Source: Cerioporus squamosus (taxonomy: Eukaryota; Basidiomycota; Agaricomycetes; Polyporales; Polyporaceae). Taken from it: 58,381 nt of DNA. Below, piece after piece: positions 57,800 through 58,381 of the stretch. The notes beneath the pieces were generated by a model. The model had not been told where the DNA came from, did no database searches, and worked only from the letters and a program-made list of their open reading frames with translations. Each line of letters begins with the position of its first letter. Positions within the stretch are counted from its first letter, which is position 1. The stretch covers positions 1-58,381 of the forward strand of contig JABYQS010000201.1 in the NCBI GenBank assembly GCA_022592435.1. The letters are read 5' to 3'. The translations under genes and the position numbers were made by a program.

Positions 57800-58381
57800 T
57801 GATGAAGGTCCTGAACCTGTGAAGGCAAGTCGCAACGACTAGCAGACGAGTGGACAACACGAGTCCTCAGTCAGTAGAGCAAAAGACTGATAGCATAGAC
57901 ACAAGTACCTAGCAGACGAGTGGACAACACGAGCTACAAAGTACTTGTAAGTAAAGCATAAGTAAGCATAGGTAGGCGAGTACTTACTCCTCAGTCAGTA
58001 GAGCAAAAGACTGAGGAGACGAAGCCCAAGAGTCCCCTCCTTATATACTGTGTCTGGAGTAGCATGAGTAAGCGACAGAAAGGAGAGCATAATGCTGTCT
58101 GAGTCAGAACGAGTAGGGATGACTCAGACGATGACGAAGGATGACGAAGATACGACAAATACGAGGTCACAAGGGCATGTCTAGTACAGCCCAGAGATAT
58201 CTAGAAAGAACTAGAAAGGTCCGGAGCGTTGCAGAACGCACTGGAATGGACTGGAAACAAAGAGAAGCCAGGTAACCACATGGTTTCGTACAACGTACCC
58301 TAAAAGGAAAGGAAGAAGCATAGCCTAAGATCTAATCGTAAGAGGCTGTGCCCATAGCGCCTAATCGCAACTAATGTCCAT
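57800..58381 (-). repeat. 5-prime LTR, truncated by window end
   Basis: 582 bp matching 51881-52480 up to TGTCCAT. Differences seen are GAAGGTCC against GAAGTC near the edge, one extra C in AGTCCCCTCC, GGGCATG against GGACATG, and one missing G in CTAATCGCAAC. About 20 bp of the LTR and the flank lie outside the window. Confidence 0.9.

Larger units (their letters stand above)
51881..58381 (-). mobile_element. Ty1/copia LTR retrotransposon, right end cut by window
   Basis: Element read on the minus strand: 5-prime LTR 58381-57800 (truncated by the window edge), primer binding site 57799-57783, leader, gag-pol 56779-52492, polypurine tract 52491-52481, 3-prime LTR 52480-51881. Order of pol domains (protease, integrase, reverse transcriptase, RNase H) is copia type. 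The LTRs differ by only about four or five small changes over roughly 580 bp, so the insertion is recent. Flanking duplication cannot be tested because the right flank is outside; the left flank is ATTCT. Confidence 0.95.

Overview
The window reads as nuclear DNA of a filamentous basidiomycete, most likely a wood-decay Agaricomycete of polypore type. Genes are split by many 50-75 bp GT-AG introns. The gene content includes a GMC (aryl-alcohol oxidase-type) oxidase, a copper amine oxidase, F-box proteins, fungal-only multipass membrane families (including DUF6533) and a Ty1/copia retrotransposon. Promoters often carry a TATATAAG-type TATA box about 70-100 bp before the ATG. The organism assignment is inference from gene families; nothing was searched.

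Layout. Positions 1-1.7 kb hold a nucleotidyltransferase-like gene (+). From 1.9 to 15.5 kb all genes are on the minus strand: a membrane-anchored copper amine oxidase with one frame break, glucose-6-phosphate isomerase with a 599-bp first intron, and three tandem NAD(P)-dependent reductases of the dihydroflavonol/cinnamoyl-CoA reductase type, the last two made by a promoter-to-terminator duplication. From 17.4 to 26.6 kb lie a prenylated ubiquitin-like protein (UBL3/MUB), a multipass membrane protein, eIF3g, and (divergent from eIF3g) COG7. From 27.3 to 40.2 kb come an F-box gene, a Ser/Thr-rich single-pass membrane protein, an intron-rich GMC oxidase, a relic of a DUF6533 gene, a second copy of the multipass protein, and a second F-box gene with a frame break. 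From 40.6 to 43.5 kb two WrbA-type NAD(P)H:quinone reductases sit head to head. From 43.5 to 46.9 kb I see no intact gene, only a duplicated fragment and two hairpin elements in opposite orientation. A DUF6533 gene, an intronless tocopherol-cyclase-like gene and a 267-bp TA-flanked MITE follow. The last 6.5 kb is one copia element with nearly identical LTRs; its right LTR is cut by the window edge.

How the genes work together. Most genes are unrelated housekeeping or family genes. A loose redox theme (two oxidases that would make H2O2, three aldehyde/ketone reductases, two quinone reductases) fits a wood-decay lifestyle, but the genes are spread out with no shared regulation visible, so I do not call a cluster. 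No defence system, CRISPR array or polyketide/NRPS-type cluster was seen. The least explained signals are the two hairpin elements with compensating stem differences (45.6 and 46.3 kb), the duplicated reductase promoter block, and the isomerase with altered catalytic positions.

Limits. Exon borders were set by hand from GT/AG sites, reading phase and family knowledge. Four coding regions show single-base frame breaks, which may be assembly errors or real lesions.
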